Source of the DNA: Thermoactinomyces daqus
GTDB taxonomy: Bacteria; Bacillota; Bacilli; Thermoactinomycetales; Thermoactinomycetaceae
Assembly: GCF_000763315.1 (NCBI RefSeq)
Contig: NZ_JPST01000028.1
Span: 1 to 64,000, forward strand
Length of the DNA: 64,000 nucleotides
Direction of reading: 5' to 3'
In this document: piece after piece, positions 26,891 through 36,400 of the stretch
How the letters are laid out: each line of letters starts with the position of its first letter
How positions within the stretch are numbered: the stretch's first letter is position 1
Position numbers and translations under genes: made by a program
The notes under the pieces: model-generated
The model's database searches: none
Seen by the model: only the letters and a program-made list of their open reading frames with translations
Told to the model about the DNA's origin: nothing

Positions 26891-27519
26891 GAAGACAAAA
26901 GGGATTCGTTTTTACGGCGCCGGCTGCTTTCCAGCATCGACAACGCGGAAAACAGCAATATCGAGGTGAAACTGAGAAGTACGGTAAACAGACCGACCCA
27001 GTCATCATATACTTCGAGGGCTGCGGTCAACCACGGATGAAGATCCAAACCATAATCCATCAGGTCGTTGAGCAATGTCCAGGCTGCCACAATTTGAATT
27101 TCCCGCCTCCTATAGGTATAAAACGGAACAAACAGCAACCCTTCCATCGCCATTCCGAAGTGGGAGAACATCAACATCCAATGCTGCCAGGACAGCGCCT
27201 CTGTAAACGGCAGCGGATCGAGCCATCCTTCCCAGATGATCATCACAACCGCCCAAATTCCGTATTTAAACAACGTAATTGAAGCGAATGCCTCCAGCAG
27301 GGGACTTCGCCGCGAACATAAATATCCCAACAGCACCAGGGTAAAAAAACCGCTCGCTGTCGGACTGTCCGGCACAAATATATCCAAAATCCGGGGACTC
27401 GTATCCATCAGTTGATTTTTGTACCAATAAAAACCGTAAATCGTCCCCAGAAAGTTGACAATGAATAAACTCCACAACACCCATCTCTGTTCCAAAAGAC
27501 GTATGATCCAGTTTTTCAT
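26878..27519 (-). CDS. ypjA: DUF1405 membrane protein (YpjA)
   Basis: A 213-aa membrane protein with about six hydrophobic helices: LWSLFIVNFLGTIYGFYWY, GFFTLVLLGYLC, IWAVVMIIWEGWL, HFGMAMEGLLFVPF and others. Length and position directly after qcrC match B. subtilis YpjA (DUF1405), whose function is unknown; the next gene is a sporulation protein. Start at 27519 is set by GAAAGGTGG. A terminator lies between it and qcrC, so it is transcribed separately from the bc complex. Confidence 0.82.
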   Translation of the reverse strand: MKNWIIRLLEQRWVLWSLFIVNFLGTIYGFYWYKNQLMDTSPRILDIFVPDSPTASGFFTLVLLGYLCSRRSPLLEAFASITLFKYGIWAVVMIIWEGWLDPLPFTEALSWQHWMLMFSHFGMAMEGLLFVPFYTYRRREIQIVAAWTLLNDLMDYGLDLHPWLTAALEVYDDWVGLFTVLLSFTSILLFSALSMLESSRRRKNESLLSSAGK

Positions 27520-27563
27520 CCTGCTGCCACCTTTCTGCTTCCGACCCATGTTGCAAGCTGAGA

Positions 27564-27602
27564 AGAAAAAACCTGGCCACAGGAAAGGAATAGGCCAGGT
27601 TT
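27564..27602 (-). terminator. Terminator of the qcrABC operon
   Basis: AACCTGGCC pairs perfectly with GGCCAGGTT across a 14-base loop and is followed by TTTTCTTC on the minus strand, within 10 bases of the qcrC stop. Confidence 0.85.
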
Positions 27603-27610
27603 GCTCTCCA

Positions 27611-28399
27611 CTATTTCTGTTTTTGCTGCAACAGCCAATTGATCAATACTTGTTTTTCTGCCGGAGATCCTTGGAACATCCCAGCAGGCATGGCACCGCG
27701 GCCATGATCGATAATGTGGTTAATCTGATCATGGGTAAGCCGATTGCCCACTCCGAGCAAGCTGGGACCGTTTAACCCCTGCAGATGATCCCCGTGACAT
27801 TTGATACAAGCATTTTTCTGGTAAATCCTGTATCCCTGTTCATTTAAACCTATAACCGTGGTATCATTTGGTTTGCGACCCGGTACGGATTCCGACTGCA
27901 GTTCGTGCTGGTATTCGGCCGCCCAGGTAAGAGCACAAATAGCGATCAGGGTGACGATCATGATCCCTGTAGCCATTGGCCGTTTGAGTGGTCGCCGCTC
28001 TTTGCTGCGGTCAAGCCACGGTACCAGCATCAATGCCAAAAAAGCAATGCCAGGCAAGAGCACGGTACCGATGACGACAAACGGACCCGATGCCCATTTA
28101 TACTTGAGCAACTGGTATAAAAACAAGAAGTACCAGTCAGGCACCGGCAAAAAGCTGGTATTGGTGGGATCGGCCAGTTCTCCGAGCGGAGGTTCTTCCG
28201 ACATGACCAACGTCATAAACCCGACGAGGAAAACAGCCGCCACCATCCACTCTTTCAGAAGGAAGTCAGGAAAGAAGGCTTCCGTTTTACCTGGAAACTC
28301 AGCATAATCCTTTGGATACAATTTCTTGCGGTCTGCACGAACGCGCGAGTCTCCCACATAGTGGACTTGTTTATCATTTCCATTGGAATGGTGTGCCAA
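27611..28399 (-). CDS. qcrC: Menaquinol-cytochrome c reductase, cytochrome b/c subunit
   Basis: Third subunit of the Bacillales b6c-type complex: a subunit-IV-like membrane part fused to a cytochrome c domain (262 aa). Three membrane segments are visible (about 52-68, 107-125, 142-160), with the conserved PDWYFLFLYQLLKYK Qo-side motif between the first two. The c domain has one CIKCH haem site near residue 200 and a distal Met candidate in GAMPAGMF. TTG start preceded by GAGGAGGGAT. Electrons go from menaquinol through b haems to this c haem. Confidence 0.95.
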   Translation of the reverse strand: MAHHSNGNDKQVHYVGDSRVRADRKKLYPKDYAEFPGKTEAFFPDFLLKEWMVAAVFLVGFMTLVMSEEPPLGELADPTNTSFLPVPDWYFLFLYQLLKYKWASGPFVVIGTVLLPGIAFLALMLVPWLDRSKERRPLKRPMATGIMIVTLIAICALTWAAEYQHELQSESVPGRKPNDTTVIGLNEQGYRIYQKNACIKCHGDHLQGLNGPSLLGVGNRLTHDQINHIIDHGRGAMPAGMFQGSPAEKQVLINWLLQQKQK

Positions 28400-28424
28400 G
28401 TGGATCCCTCCTCACGCGTAGACC

Positions 28425-29096
28425 TTATAGTGGTCCGGATATGCCCTGACGACGAATCAGGATAAAGTGAACGCCCAACAGTGCGAGCAATGCGGCCGGC
28501 AGGAAAAACACGTGCAATGCGAAGAAACGTGCCAGCGTTTGCGCACCAACGATATCGCCCCCTTGCAGAAAAGAAGCGATATAGGGACCAAGCACCGGAA
28601 CGGATGCGGCGATCTGCACCCCTACCTTGGTCGCAAAATAAGCTTTATTGTCCCAAGGCAGCAGGTAACCGGTGAAACCAAGCCCCAACATCACGCCAAA
28701 AATCAACATGCCCACAAGCCAGTTGAATTCGCGGGGATGTTTGTACGATCCGGTAAAAAACACGCGCAGGGTATGTAAGAAAAGCATGACGATCGCCACA
28801 CTCGCTCCCCAGTGGTGCATTCCCCTTACAATCGCCCCCATCGCCACTTCACTTTGCAAATAAGCGACACTGGCGTGAGCGTTTACAATGTCAGGTACAT
28901 AGTACATGGCCAAGAACATACCGGAAAGGATCTGGATGACGACGACAAAAAAAGTCAAACCCCCGAAGCAGTAGATAAATGCTGAAAAATGATGGGCAGG
29001 GTTGACGTGTTCCGGTACTTCGTGGTCAGCGACATCGCGCCATAGCGGCGTAATATCCAATCGTTCATCCACCCAGTCGTAAATGGCGCGCAGCAT
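28425..29096 (-). CDS. qcrB: Menaquinol-cytochrome c reductase, cytochrome b subunit
   Basis: Cytochrome b6-type subunit (223 aa) with four membrane helices. The haem-ligating His pairs are in GMHHWGASVAIVMLFLH (helix B) and ARFFALHVFFLPAALLALLGVH (helix D), with the LGFTGYLLPWD turn between C and D. CGGAGGTG lies eight bases upstream of the ATG. Middle gene of qcrA-qcrB-qcrC. Confidence 0.96.
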   Translation of the reverse strand: MLRAIYDWVDERLDITPLWRDVADHEVPEHVNPAHHFSAFIYCFGGLTFFVVVIQILSGMFLAMYYVPDIVNAHASVAYLQSEVAMGAIVRGMHHWGASVAIVMLFLHTLRVFFTGSYKHPREFNWLVGMLIFGVMLGLGFTGYLLPWDNKAYFATKVGVQIAASVPVLGPYIASFLQGGDIVGAQTLARFFALHVFFLPAALLALLGVHFILIRRQGISGPL

Positions 29097-29123
29097 TCGC
29101 TACACCTCCGTTTCACAGAGCGA

Positions 29124-29621
29124 TTAAGTTTTTTGCAGTGGTCCAATCAACACTCTTCCATTTTCCACTTTTACTTCATAGCGGTCTAACGGCTTTGGCG
29201 GAGGAGTACCGGGTACGTTCGTCCCATCCTTGTAGTACCGGCCAAAGTGGCATGGACAGAAAAATTCATTTTTGTACATCGGGTTGCTGTTCCAGTTGAC
29301 GGTACAGCCCAAATGTTTGCAAATCGGTGACAGGGCGATGATCTCACCCTTGACCCGAACCACCCATGCCGTCAACGTTTCCCCTTTTGGCGGATTATAC
29401 CAGCCATCTTTCCGATGCTCCGTAAACTTGACTTGTTTGGGTATGTCAGTCACTTCTGACTCTTTCAGGTTCACGTCATGAAAATTGCCTTTTTCCCCTT
29501 TTCTAAGAATTGGGTCAATGGCGAAGCGAACCATCGGAAAGAGCATTCCCGAAGCCAGAAACCCGGCTGTCCCACCCAGCGTGTAGGTCAAAAACTGACG
29601 GCGGGAAACTTTTTTGCTCAC
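29124..29621 (-). CDS. qcrA: Menaquinol-cytochrome c reductase, Rieske iron-sulfur subunit
   Basis: Rieske protein (165 aa) on the outer face of the membrane. The 2Fe-2S ligands are in CKHLGCTVN and FCPCHFGRY. An N-terminal twin-arginine-like SRRQFLTYTLGG precedes the single membrane anchor, consistent with Tat export of a folded cofactor protein. GTG start with AAGGAGG upstream. First gene of the operon, with a good promoter at 29715-29744. Confidence 0.96.
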   Translation of the reverse strand: MSKKVSRRQFLTYTLGGTAGFLASGMLFPMVRFAIDPILRKGEKGNFHDVNLKESEVTDIPKQVKFTEHRKDGWYNPPKGETLTAWVVRVKGEIIALSPICKHLGCTVNWNSNPMYKNEFFCPCHFGRYYKDGTNVPGTPPPKPLDRYEVKVENGRVLIGPLQKT

Positions 29622-29714
29622 GTGTCCGACCTCCTTCTATACGGCTTTCGAACCGTCCACTCGGACCGGAATCTTATTATGCTAGAACACCTATCTTTTA
29701 CTAGGACATATACC

Positions 29715-29744
29715 ATGATAGCGAATTAATTCCTTAAAAGTCAA
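29715..29744 (-). promoter_or_regulatory. Candidate sigma-A promoter of qcrABC with an overlapping palindrome
   Basis: TTGACT, an 18-base spacer and TATCAT (5 of 6 in both boxes) about 95 bases before qcrA. The -35 lies inside an inverted repeat, AAAGTCA (29737-29743) and TGACTTT (29755-29761), which could be an operator. Confidence 0.6.
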
Positions 29745-29794
29745 GAAACTGTCATGACTTTAAGCCGACAATATTAATACTTTTTTTTGAAAAT

Positions 29795-30262
29795 TTATGA
29801 ATGATTTTGCCACATATTTAGTACTTTTTCAAAGAGTTCCCCGTGTTCCGACTCCAATGCCTCTTCAGCGGGCTGTCCTTCGGAACGGTTTACGACATGA
29901 CAGACGGTGGAAATGAAGCCGCCCGGCGGTTCATCTTCCAGCAAGTCGGTCAAAAAACCCTGATTCGGGCCGGCGATCAGCACCAGATAATAGAATCCTG
30001 ATTGATTCATCTCTCTTATTATTTCACTGATGTAGGCTTTAAATACATCAGGATTTTGACCAATATATGAAATTGAAGGGAGCAGCAGAATCCGCCCCGT
30101 CAAACTTTTTTCCAGCTCTTCCGCCACCGCTTCGACCAGACGGCTGTCCCCCGCTTCGACCGCCTTCTCCCTCAGGGTCAGGGAATGAACCGGGATCAGG
30201 AGCGTATCAACAAAAGCTGCAACTTCTTTCCACTCGTTCTCATTCATTCGTTTCCATCTCAT
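29795..30262 (-). CDS. ypiF: DUF2487 protein YpiF
   Basis: A 155-aa soluble protein of unknown function, found in Bacillales directly upstream of qcrA, as here. MRWKRMNENEWKEV start with AAGAGGG upstream of 30262; the in-frame extension to 30430 runs through the ypiB terminator and is not coding. An FYYLVLIAGPNQGFLTDLLED segment in the middle is the best conserved-looking part. Assigned by size and synteny. Confidence 0.75.
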   Translation of the reverse strand: MRWKRMNENEWKEVAAFVDTLLIPVHSLTLREKAVEAGDSRLVEAVAEELEKSLTGRILLLPSISYIGQNPDVFKAYISEIIREMNQSGFYYLVLIAGPNQGFLTDLLEDEPPGGFISTVCHVVNRSEGQPAEEALESEHGELFEKVLNMWQNHS

Positions 30263-30282
30263 ATTTTGCCCTCTTTTCCGGA

Positions 30283-30318
30283 AAAATAAAAATGCCCAGC
30301 AACTTCTGCTGAGCATTA
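30283..30318 (-). terminator. Terminator of ypiB
   Basis: ATGCTCAGCA pairs with TGCTGGGCAT (one G-U) around a 5-base loop, followed by TTTTATTTTTC on the minus strand. Confidence 0.8.
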
Positions 30319-30332
30319 TATCGAATCTGACA

Positions 30333-30878
30333 TCAGGACTCCAGTATTTTAATCCATTGTTCGCTGAGCTGTAAAAACGCTTGTTCGTCCCGTTCTTCAA
30401 GGGCATGATCAATCTTTTTATACAATTCACGCCGCTGGAAATCTTTTACCGCCTGGTCAAGAAGCATCTCCGCGAACAGACTTAGCAAGTGATCTTGCAC
30501 CAAGTCATGTTTCTCCATGGGATTAACCTCCAATACCGCGGCATATTCGGGTGATTTCGCCCGATCTTTAAAATAGAGGCCGATATATAAATCTTCATGC
30601 GGATAGGTCCGAATATCGTAAAAGGCGGTTTCCACATCAGCGCCTACTCGCTTGTTCTTCGTAAACCGAAAAGAAACCATCTTGCTGCACTTGGTCGAAA
30701 TCATCATCGATTTCGGCAGATGGCGAACATGGTCAACAAAATGAACGCGTTTGAGAAGTTCGTCGCTTGAGGACAGGTAGCTGAGAAGCCATGCTGCTTC
30801 TTTTTTTTGCAGTTCGTATTTCTGCAAAAACCAGTGGATGAATTCCTTTTTCTCAGCCACCGAGACCTTGCTCTTCAT
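30333..30878 (-). CDS. ypiB: UPF0302-family protein YpiB
   Basis: A 181-aa cytoplasmic protein of the UPF0302 family (DUF4101/IDEAL-type C-terminus): N-terminal helical WFLQKYELQKKEAAWLLSYL, the conserved RTYPHEDLYIGLYFKDR core, and an IDEAL-like ending with KKIDHALEERDEQAFLQLSEQW. Function is not established. Start 30878 uses AAGGGG about nine bases upstream. Same order ypiB-ypiF-qcrA as in B. subtilis. Confidence 0.82.
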   Translation of the reverse strand: MKSKVSVAEKKEFIHWFLQKYELQKKEAAWLLSYLSSSDELLKRVHFVDHVRHLPKSMMISTKCSKMVSFRFTKNKRVGADVETAFYDIRTYPHEDLYIGLYFKDRAKSPEYAAVLEVNPMEKHDLVQDHLLSLFAEMLLDQAVKDFQRRELYKKIDHALEERDEQAFLQLSEQWIKILES

Positions 30879-30980
30879 CCTTCCCAACCCCTTAAGACAC
30901 AAGCAAAGTTGAAGTTGATTCACTGTATGTTCCCAGAAGGGTGAAGTTTCTGTTTCCGTAATAATTGATTCGACCCATTT

Positions 30981-32117
30981 TTACTGATTTCCTGCTTCGG
31001 AACCCTCTTTTATGAATCCGTCCTCGATCGCCTGTTCGCGAAACGCAACGATTCCCCTCAACCATTTGATTCCCGAAGCAGTCAAGGAAACATAGGAAGT
31101 TTCCTCATCCCATCCCAGCGCGAGAACACCGAGATGAACCAGCATCTGCACTATTTTCTGAAACAGGCTCTCTTTCGTCTCGTAGAAATAAGGGGATAAC
31201 CAAGGCTCCACCGCCTGATAAACCGCTTCAGTGCGAATCCAGCCCGGGTAACCGAGCAGAGTGATCCAGCGGACCACCATGGGCAGATGCGGAATCGGTT
31301 TGCGATAGAGCCGAAGCCAAAAACGCAACATTTGTTTTCCTTGGTCTTCTTTGCTTCTTAATTTCCCGGAACCAGCATCTGTTAAACATAAATATCCTTC
31401 TTCACTTTCGATAAAATACCCCTGATAAAAGGCATAATCGTACAGAAAGGCGAAGCGATCAGGATAGAGGTGATAACATCTGCCGAAACCGAAGCGGGGG
31501 CCTTTATGTTCCAAAGGTTTTTCTTCTATATAAAAAGTTTTGAATAACTGTTTTTGCTGTTGTTTATACATTGAACCACTGGCAGTAACCCGCACGATCT
31601 CTTTCGCCAAAAAATCAAGAAAATGATACAGATCTGCAACGATTTGCCCGCTCTCGTCCCGGTAAAAGGAAGGAGGCGTTTTCCGCACATCCCTGCTGTT
31701 TCTGTAAGGTTCAGCCAAAATATCCAACACCCGGTCTCTCATGTCGGAAGGCACATGATAGAGATATTGCGTTTGGTGTGAATAACCGGGAAACAACCAA
31801 CCTCGTTTCAATGCGCTTACGATGAGCTTCCGCGGTTCTCCCTCTTCTCCCCTCAGGGCCGCCCTCCCTTTGGCAAGCAATTCCTCCATTGTAAAACTGG
31901 GACTTTGATCCAGAACCACCTGTTCCAAAAAAAGCTTTTCCGCCGTCGTGAGCTTCAAAATCATTTCCTTTATGTAGTTCTTTTTTCCCATCATCTGCAG
32001 CAGCGAACAGATTAAATCCCGTTTGGAATGAGACCCACGGCTTTGGCAGCCGTAATAGCGGTTCATTTGTTTCAAATGTTCAATGTCGGTATATGTAAGC
32101 CAGTCCGCCATCCGCAT
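30981..32117 (-). CDS. Uncharacterised helicase-N-terminus-like winged-helix protein (378 aa)
   Basis: I do not recognise this gene with certainty. It is a soluble, mostly helical and basic protein. The N-terminus (SHSKRDLICSLLQMMGKKNYI, then LTTAEKLFLEQVVLD) and the C-terminal LTASGIKWLRGIV look like winged-helix segments of the XPB/Ssl2 N-terminal helicase-associated type that occur as stand-alone proteins in some Bacillales. No ATPase motifs are present. It replaces ypiA of B. subtilis at this site and is separated from ypiB by about 100 bases. The ATG at 32117 has GGGAAG upstream. Confidence 0.6.
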   Translation of the reverse strand: MRMADWLTYTDIEHLKQMNRYYGCQSRGSHSKRDLICSLLQMMGKKNYIKEMILKLTTAEKLFLEQVVLDQSPSFTMEELLAKGRAALRGEEGEPRKLIVSALKRGWLFPGYSHQTQYLYHVPSDMRDRVLDILAEPYRNSRDVRKTPPSFYRDESGQIVADLYHFLDFLAKEIVRVTASGSMYKQQQKQLFKTFYIEEKPLEHKGPRFGFGRCYHLYPDRFAFLYDYAFYQGYFIESEEGYLCLTDAGSGKLRSKEDQGKQMLRFWLRLYRKPIPHLPMVVRWITLLGYPGWIRTEAVYQAVEPWLSPYFYETKESLFQKIVQMLVHLGVLALGWDEETSYVSLTASGIKWLRGIVAFREQAIEDGFIKEGSEAGNQ

Positions 32118-32191
32118 AGTCTGATCTTCCCTTCTGTCGCTAGTTATCCTTATTGTGGACGAAACGAAAGGAAGATAGACTCAGGTGGAAG

Positions 32192-32680
32192 TCAAAAAGT
32201 CGATTGATGAAGCCGTTCCTCTTTCATTCCTGCTCTCTCCTCGTCCAAATCGGTAATTTTAATCACGCGGCCAAACAGAAAGAGGAGCAGGTAAACCATA
32301 AAAATCTCGAGAGAACTAAAAAAATGCCAAGGAAAAAATAATACGAGCAGGTCTCCGAGCAAATTTTTCCAATCGCGACAAAAGGATTGAACAAGCGGCG
32401 CATTTTCCAACAATAAGGGTAAATGGAAGATGACGAATCCCAAAATCGACTGTCGCATCGGCAAATGATGGACGTGTTTTGCGGAAGATCCAAGCCCCAG
32501 ATAGATAAAAAAAGTAAACGCTCCGACGATCAGAACCGTCCATTCTGTGACCATATCAGCAATAAGGGAATCATGAAACCACAAGGATATCAGAAAAGGA
32601 AAAAACCATTGCTTTAAGCTGATCACCACCGCCACAGTCAAAAAAATTTCTGCCCCGATGCGCCGATAGCGCTTCATCAT
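32192..32680 (-). CDS. Integral membrane protein of unknown function (162 aa)
   Basis: Not recognised. Four to five hydrophobic helices: FLTVAVVISLKQWFFPFLI, TVLIVGAFTFFIYLGLG, ILGFVIFHLPLLL, LGDLLVLFFPWHFF and FMVYLLLFLFGRVI, then a charged tail DLDEERAGMKEER. Start ATG ATG at 32680, with GAGGTGG upstream; a longer frame to 32758 runs into the aroA terminator. It lies between aroA and the winged-helix gene on the same strand. Confidence 0.6.
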   Translation of the reverse strand: MMKRYRRIGAEIFLTVAVVISLKQWFFPFLISLWFHDSLIADMVTEWTVLIVGAFTFFIYLGLGSSAKHVHHLPMRQSILGFVIFHLPLLLENAPLVQSFCRDWKNLLGDLLVLFFPWHFFSSLEIFMVYLLLFLFGRVIKITDLDEERAGMKEERLHQSTF

Positions 32681-32720
32681 AGACAACCACCACCTCATCA
32701 CACCATTATGACAAAACGCA

Positions 32721-32753
32721 TAAAAAAAGAACCGCCCCTGATCAAGGGCGGTG
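32721..32753 (-). terminator. Terminator of the aro/trp supraoperon
   Basis: ACCGCCC...GGGCGGT stem followed by TCTTTTTTT on the minus strand, about 80 bases after the aroA stop; it ends the run aroC to aroA. Confidence 0.85.
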
Positions 32754-32833
32754 TGCACAGGACGTACAATATTGGATAGGAGTGGAGAGAAACCATACTG
32801 TATTTCCCATTATACGAAGCAGGTCGGACAAGG

Positions 32834-34147
32834 TCAATATGTTTTTCCTAATTTTCTGATTTGATTTAATTCCATCTCATGGATTTTATTGACAAATCTG
32901 GGAAACGATACATCGATGGCCTCCGTATGCTCGACAATCACTTCCTGTTCTGCCGCCAGCCCGGCAATAGCCATCGCCATGCCAATCCGGTGGTCGCCGT
33001 GGCTGTCACATCTTCCCCCGGATAAAACGACCGGCCCTTCAATGATCATTCCGTCTTCTGTCTCCTCGATTTTGGCCCCCAATTTTCGGAGTTCGTTCAC
33101 CGTCGTCGCAATCCGATTGGTTTCCTTCACTTTCAGTTCTTCAGCGTCCTTAATGACGGTGGTTCCCTTCGCCTGGGTGGCGACCACGGCCAAGATCGGG
33201 ATTTCATCGATGAGCCGTGGAATCAGTTCGCCACCGATCGTCGCACCTTGTAACTCACCGGCGGTCACCGTCACGCGTCCCACCGGCTCATTGCACCAGC
33301 TGCCCGTTTCTTCAATTTGAATTTTAGCCCCCATCATGGCCAGGGCATCTAAAATTCCCGTCCGCGTCGGATTGAGTCCCACATCCTCAATCGTCACCTC
33401 CGCCCCGGGAACGACCAGCGCTGCAGCCAGCAGAAAAGCGGCTGAAGAAATATCACCGGGAACTTGTACCCTTGCTGCGGACAAATGCTGTCCGCCGGCG
33501 AGGGAGACTTCCCGGTCGCGCACCTCCACCTGGCAACCGAACGCCGGCAACATCCGTTCCGTATGGTCACGCGAACGGCTTGGCTCGATGACGGTTGTCA
33601 TCCCTTCTGCTTTTAAACCGGCCAGCAACAGACACGATTTCACCTGTGCGCTGGCCACCGGACTTTCATAACGAATCCCCGTCAGTTTGCTTCCCCGGAC
33701 TGCCAGCGGTGTATAGCTTCCATCTCTCCGTCCGTCAATCACGGCTCCCATCCGGCGCAATGGTTTTACCACTCGTCCCATCGGACGGCGGCCAATTGAT
33801 TCGTCCCCGACCAGCGTGGCAAAAATCGAACTGCCGGCGAGAATGCCGAGCAGAAGCCGGATCGTGGTTCCTGAATTCCCGACATCCAGCGGCACACGAG
33901 GCTCGGCCAGACCTGCAAAACCTTTTCCTTTGACTCGTACGGAAGTGGGAGATGTCCGCTCAATCTCCACCCCCATCTGACGGAAACAGTGAATGGTACT
34001 CAAGCAATCCGCACCCGGTAAAAATCCTTCGATTTCCGTGACTCCTTCGGCGATCGAGCCAAACATGACGGAACGGTGGGAAATCGATTTATCGCCGGGA
34101 ACCTTCGTCGTCAATCGAAACGGCCCAAGACGCGATGTACGAATCAT
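32834..34147 (-). CDS. aroA: 3-phosphoshikimate 1-carboxyvinyltransferase (EPSP synthase)
   Basis: Transfers enolpyruvate from PEP to shikimate-3-phosphate. 437 aa, two-domain EPSP fold with [45 protein letters not shown] and [10 protein letters not shown]. The NSGTTIR and RRPM forms resemble class II (Bacillus/Agrobacterium-like) enzymes more than the NAGTAMRP class I form. Its ATG overlaps the tyrA stop by four bases (ATGA). Named aroE in B. subtilis. Last gene of the supraoperon. Confidence 0.96.
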   Translation of the reverse strand: MIRTSRLGPFRLTTKVPGDKSISHRSVMFGSIAEGVTEIEGFLPGADCLSTIHCFRQMGVEIERTSPTSVRVKGKGFAGLAEPRVPLDVGNSGTTIRLLLGILAGSSIFATLVGDESIGRRPMGRVVKPLRRMGAVIDGRRDGSYTPLAVRGSKLTGIRYESPVASAQVKSCLLLAGLKAEGMTTVIEPSRSRDHTERMLPAFGCQVEVRDREVSLAGGQHLSAARVQVPGDISSAAFLLAAALVVPGAEVTIEDVGLNPTRTGILDALAMMGAKIQIEETGSWCNEPVGRVTVTAGELQGATIGGELIPRLIDEIPILAVVATQAKGTTVIKDAEELKVKETNRIATTVNELRKLGAKIEETEDGMIIEGPVVLSGGRCDSHGDHRIGMAMAIAGLAAEQEVIVEHTEAIDVSFPRFVNKIHEMELNQIRKLGKTY

Positions 34148-35271
34148 ACGCTGACTTCCTCCAATCGTTCTTCCTCTGCAAATACGACATAGTTTGCCTC
34201 GCGCAATGCCATGATCGCGTTTTGATAATGTTTTTCCTGTTTAAAGGTCAATTTCAGCACACCGGGGATCTCTTCGCGGTTTTCCATCACTTCCAGGTTG
34301 CTGATATTGATCTCTTTTTCACCGAGCAGGGTAGCCACCTTTCCGATGATCCCCGGCCGGTCGGGAACGTCGACATAGAGGGTGTAACGACGTTCCAGTA
34401 TTCCTTTTTTCCGGTCGGGAAGCTTACTGCGAATGGCCCGGGAACGGGTGAAAAAATGTTCGATGCACTCCGGATCCGTTTCCATGATCGCTGAACGCAC
34501 CCTTGCCATTCTCTCGATCCAGTCATCCATCAATTTGATCAGTTCTTCACGGTTGGTGAGCAACACATCCCGCCACATGATCGGATGGCTGGCCCCAATC
34601 CGGGTCAAATCGCGAAACCCGCCCGCCGCCAGACGATGAAACCATTCGTTATCCTCTTTGTAATCCCCCACCATATTGACCAGCCCGGCGGCGATAATAT
34701 GAGGCAAATGGCTGATTGCACCGACAATGCGGTCATGGTGCACAGGATCCATAATCACCAGTTCCGCTTTCGTCGCAAGCGCGAGCAAACGGCTCAATTT
34801 CTGGACGGCGGCGAGGGATGTGTGTGGTTCCGGAGTCAAGACGTAATAGGCATTTTCAAACAATAAAGATCGGGCGGCCTTGATGCCCGATTGATGTGAA
34901 CCCGCCATCGGATGGCCGCCGATAAAAGTGATTCCGCGGCCGCTCAGCTTCCGGCCGCTGCGCACTATTTCCGCTTTTGTACTGCCGACATCGGTCACGA
35001 TGCAGTTTTCTTTCAAAGGCAACAAGTTCAGCTCTTCAATTGTCTGTTTGATTTTCCCGACAGGAAGGGCGATGATGACCACATCCGCATCCCGGACAGC
35101 TTCGTCCAACTTCGTGGTGCCTTCATCGATGGCCCCGATGGCTTTGGCAAACTGCAAATCCTGCTCGTTTCTGTCAAAGCCAATCACAGTGACATTTGTT
35201 CGCTCTTTCAGTCCCAACGCCAATGAACCGCCAATCAGCCCGATTCCGAGTACGGCTATTTTTTCAGGCAT
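34144..35271 (-). CDS. tyrA: Prephenate dehydrogenase with C-terminal ACT domain
   Basis: Oxidative decarboxylation of prephenate to 4-hydroxyphenylpyruvate for tyrosine. N-terminal Rossmann motif [13 protein letters not shown], the [13 protein letters not shown] active-site loop with its His, and a helical dimer domain. The last 75 residues (from about 297, [19 protein letters not shown]) are an ACT domain, expected to sense tyrosine. 375 aa; overlaps hisC by eight bases and aroA by four, so translation is coupled. Confidence 0.95.
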   Translation of the reverse strand: MPEKIAVLGIGLIGGSLALGLKERTNVTVIGFDRNEQDLQFAKAIGAIDEGTTKLDEAVRDADVVIIALPVGKIKQTIEELNLLPLKENCIVTDVGSTKAEIVRSGRKLSGRGITFIGGHPMAGSHQSGIKAARSLLFENAYYVLTPEPHTSLAAVQKLSRLLALATKAELVIMDPVHHDRIVGAISHLPHIIAAGLVNMVGDYKEDNEWFHRLAAGGFRDLTRIGASHPIMWRDVLLTNREELIKLMDDWIERMARVRSAIMETDPECIEHFFTRSRAIRSKLPDRKKGILERRYTLYVDVPDRPGIIGKVATLLGEKEINISNLEVMENREEIPGVLKLTFKQEKHYQNAIMALREANYVVFAEEERLEEVSV

Positions 35272-36369
35272 TGCTTGGAATCGTTCCTTTCTTTTTCAGA
35301 AATTCGGCCAAGCTGTGCAAAAAGCGTTCGTTCTCTTCCTGTGTTCCGATGCTTACCCGAATGTGTCTCGGGAAGTCAAGCGCTTCTCCCGACCGCACGA
35401 TCACCCCTTGACGCAGGAGAGCCTCAAACACTTCGCCCGCCGGGAAACCGGTATCGATCAACAGGAAGTTCCCGTGTGCCGGGTAATAGCCCAGCCCCCA
35501 TTCCTCCAGTTTCTCCGTTATTTTTTTCAGTCCGAGCCTGTTCTGGTTGCGGCAGTAAACGACAAACGACTGATCTTCCAGTGCGGCGATCGCTGCAGTT
35601 TGTGCCAGACGGCTGACATTAAACGGCTCGCGAACGCGGTTGAGCTCGGTAATCACATCGGGATGGCCCACACCGTAGCCGATGCGAAATGCCGCCAACC
35701 CATAAATTTTGGAGAACGTGCGCAAGACCACGATCTGCGGATTGTAATCAAGCAAGGATAAGGAATCAGGATAGGACGGATCAGTCACGTACTCATAATA
35801 AGCTTCATCAATGACAACCAGCACGTGCTCCGGGACCCGGTCTAGAAAATCGCTCAGATCATCACCGGAGACAATGGTCCCCGTCGGATTGTTGGGATTG
35901 CAAATCCAGACGACCCGCGTTTTCTCAGTGATCGCCTCCAACATTCCCTCCAGGTCATGCACCCCGTTTTTAAGCGGCACTTTCACCGGAGTCGCCCCTT
36001 CGATCCGCACCACCGTCTCATAGCGCGGGAATGTGCGGTCGGCCATCACCGACTCCGTTCCCGGTTCCAGATAAGCGCGGGCAATCATTTGCACTACTTC
36101 ATCCGAACCATTCCCGAAGATAATCCTGCGGGGGTCCGTTTCCAGATGCTCGGCCAGCTTCTCCCGCAGTTCCGGAGCCAGGCCCTCGGGATAAAGGTGA
36201 AAGCGTCCTTGCTCCCCAGCGCAGGCCAAACTTTTGGTGAACAACCAAACGGGTTTTCATTGGAGGCCAGTTTGATCACTTCCTCCAATCCCAATTCTCT
36301 CTTTACTTCTTCCAGGGGCTTACCCGGTTGGTAAACAGGCAATCCCCGGACGGTCGCCTTCGGTTGCAT
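35264..36369 (-). pseudogene. hisC: Histidinol-phosphate aminotransferase, split by a one-base frameshift
   Basis: PLP aminotransferase for histidine synthesis that, in B. subtilis, also serves tyrosine and phenylalanine synthesis from this operon. Codons from 36369 give [21 protein letters not shown], then [18 protein letters not shown], the normal N-terminus, then the frame fails. A shift by one base at a CCCC run (plus strand 36214-36217; GGGG needs to be GGGGG) continues with [13 protein letters not shown] and the rest of His[26 protein letters not shown] and FSKIYGLAAFRIGYG with the PLP Lys. Restored length is 368 aa, normal. Without repair no functional start lies upstream of the second fragment. 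The neighbours overlap tightly and are intact, so a sequence error is the simplest reading. Confidence 0.88.
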
Positions 36370-36400
36370 CTCATGATCCCTCTCTTTTTTTCCCTCTATC

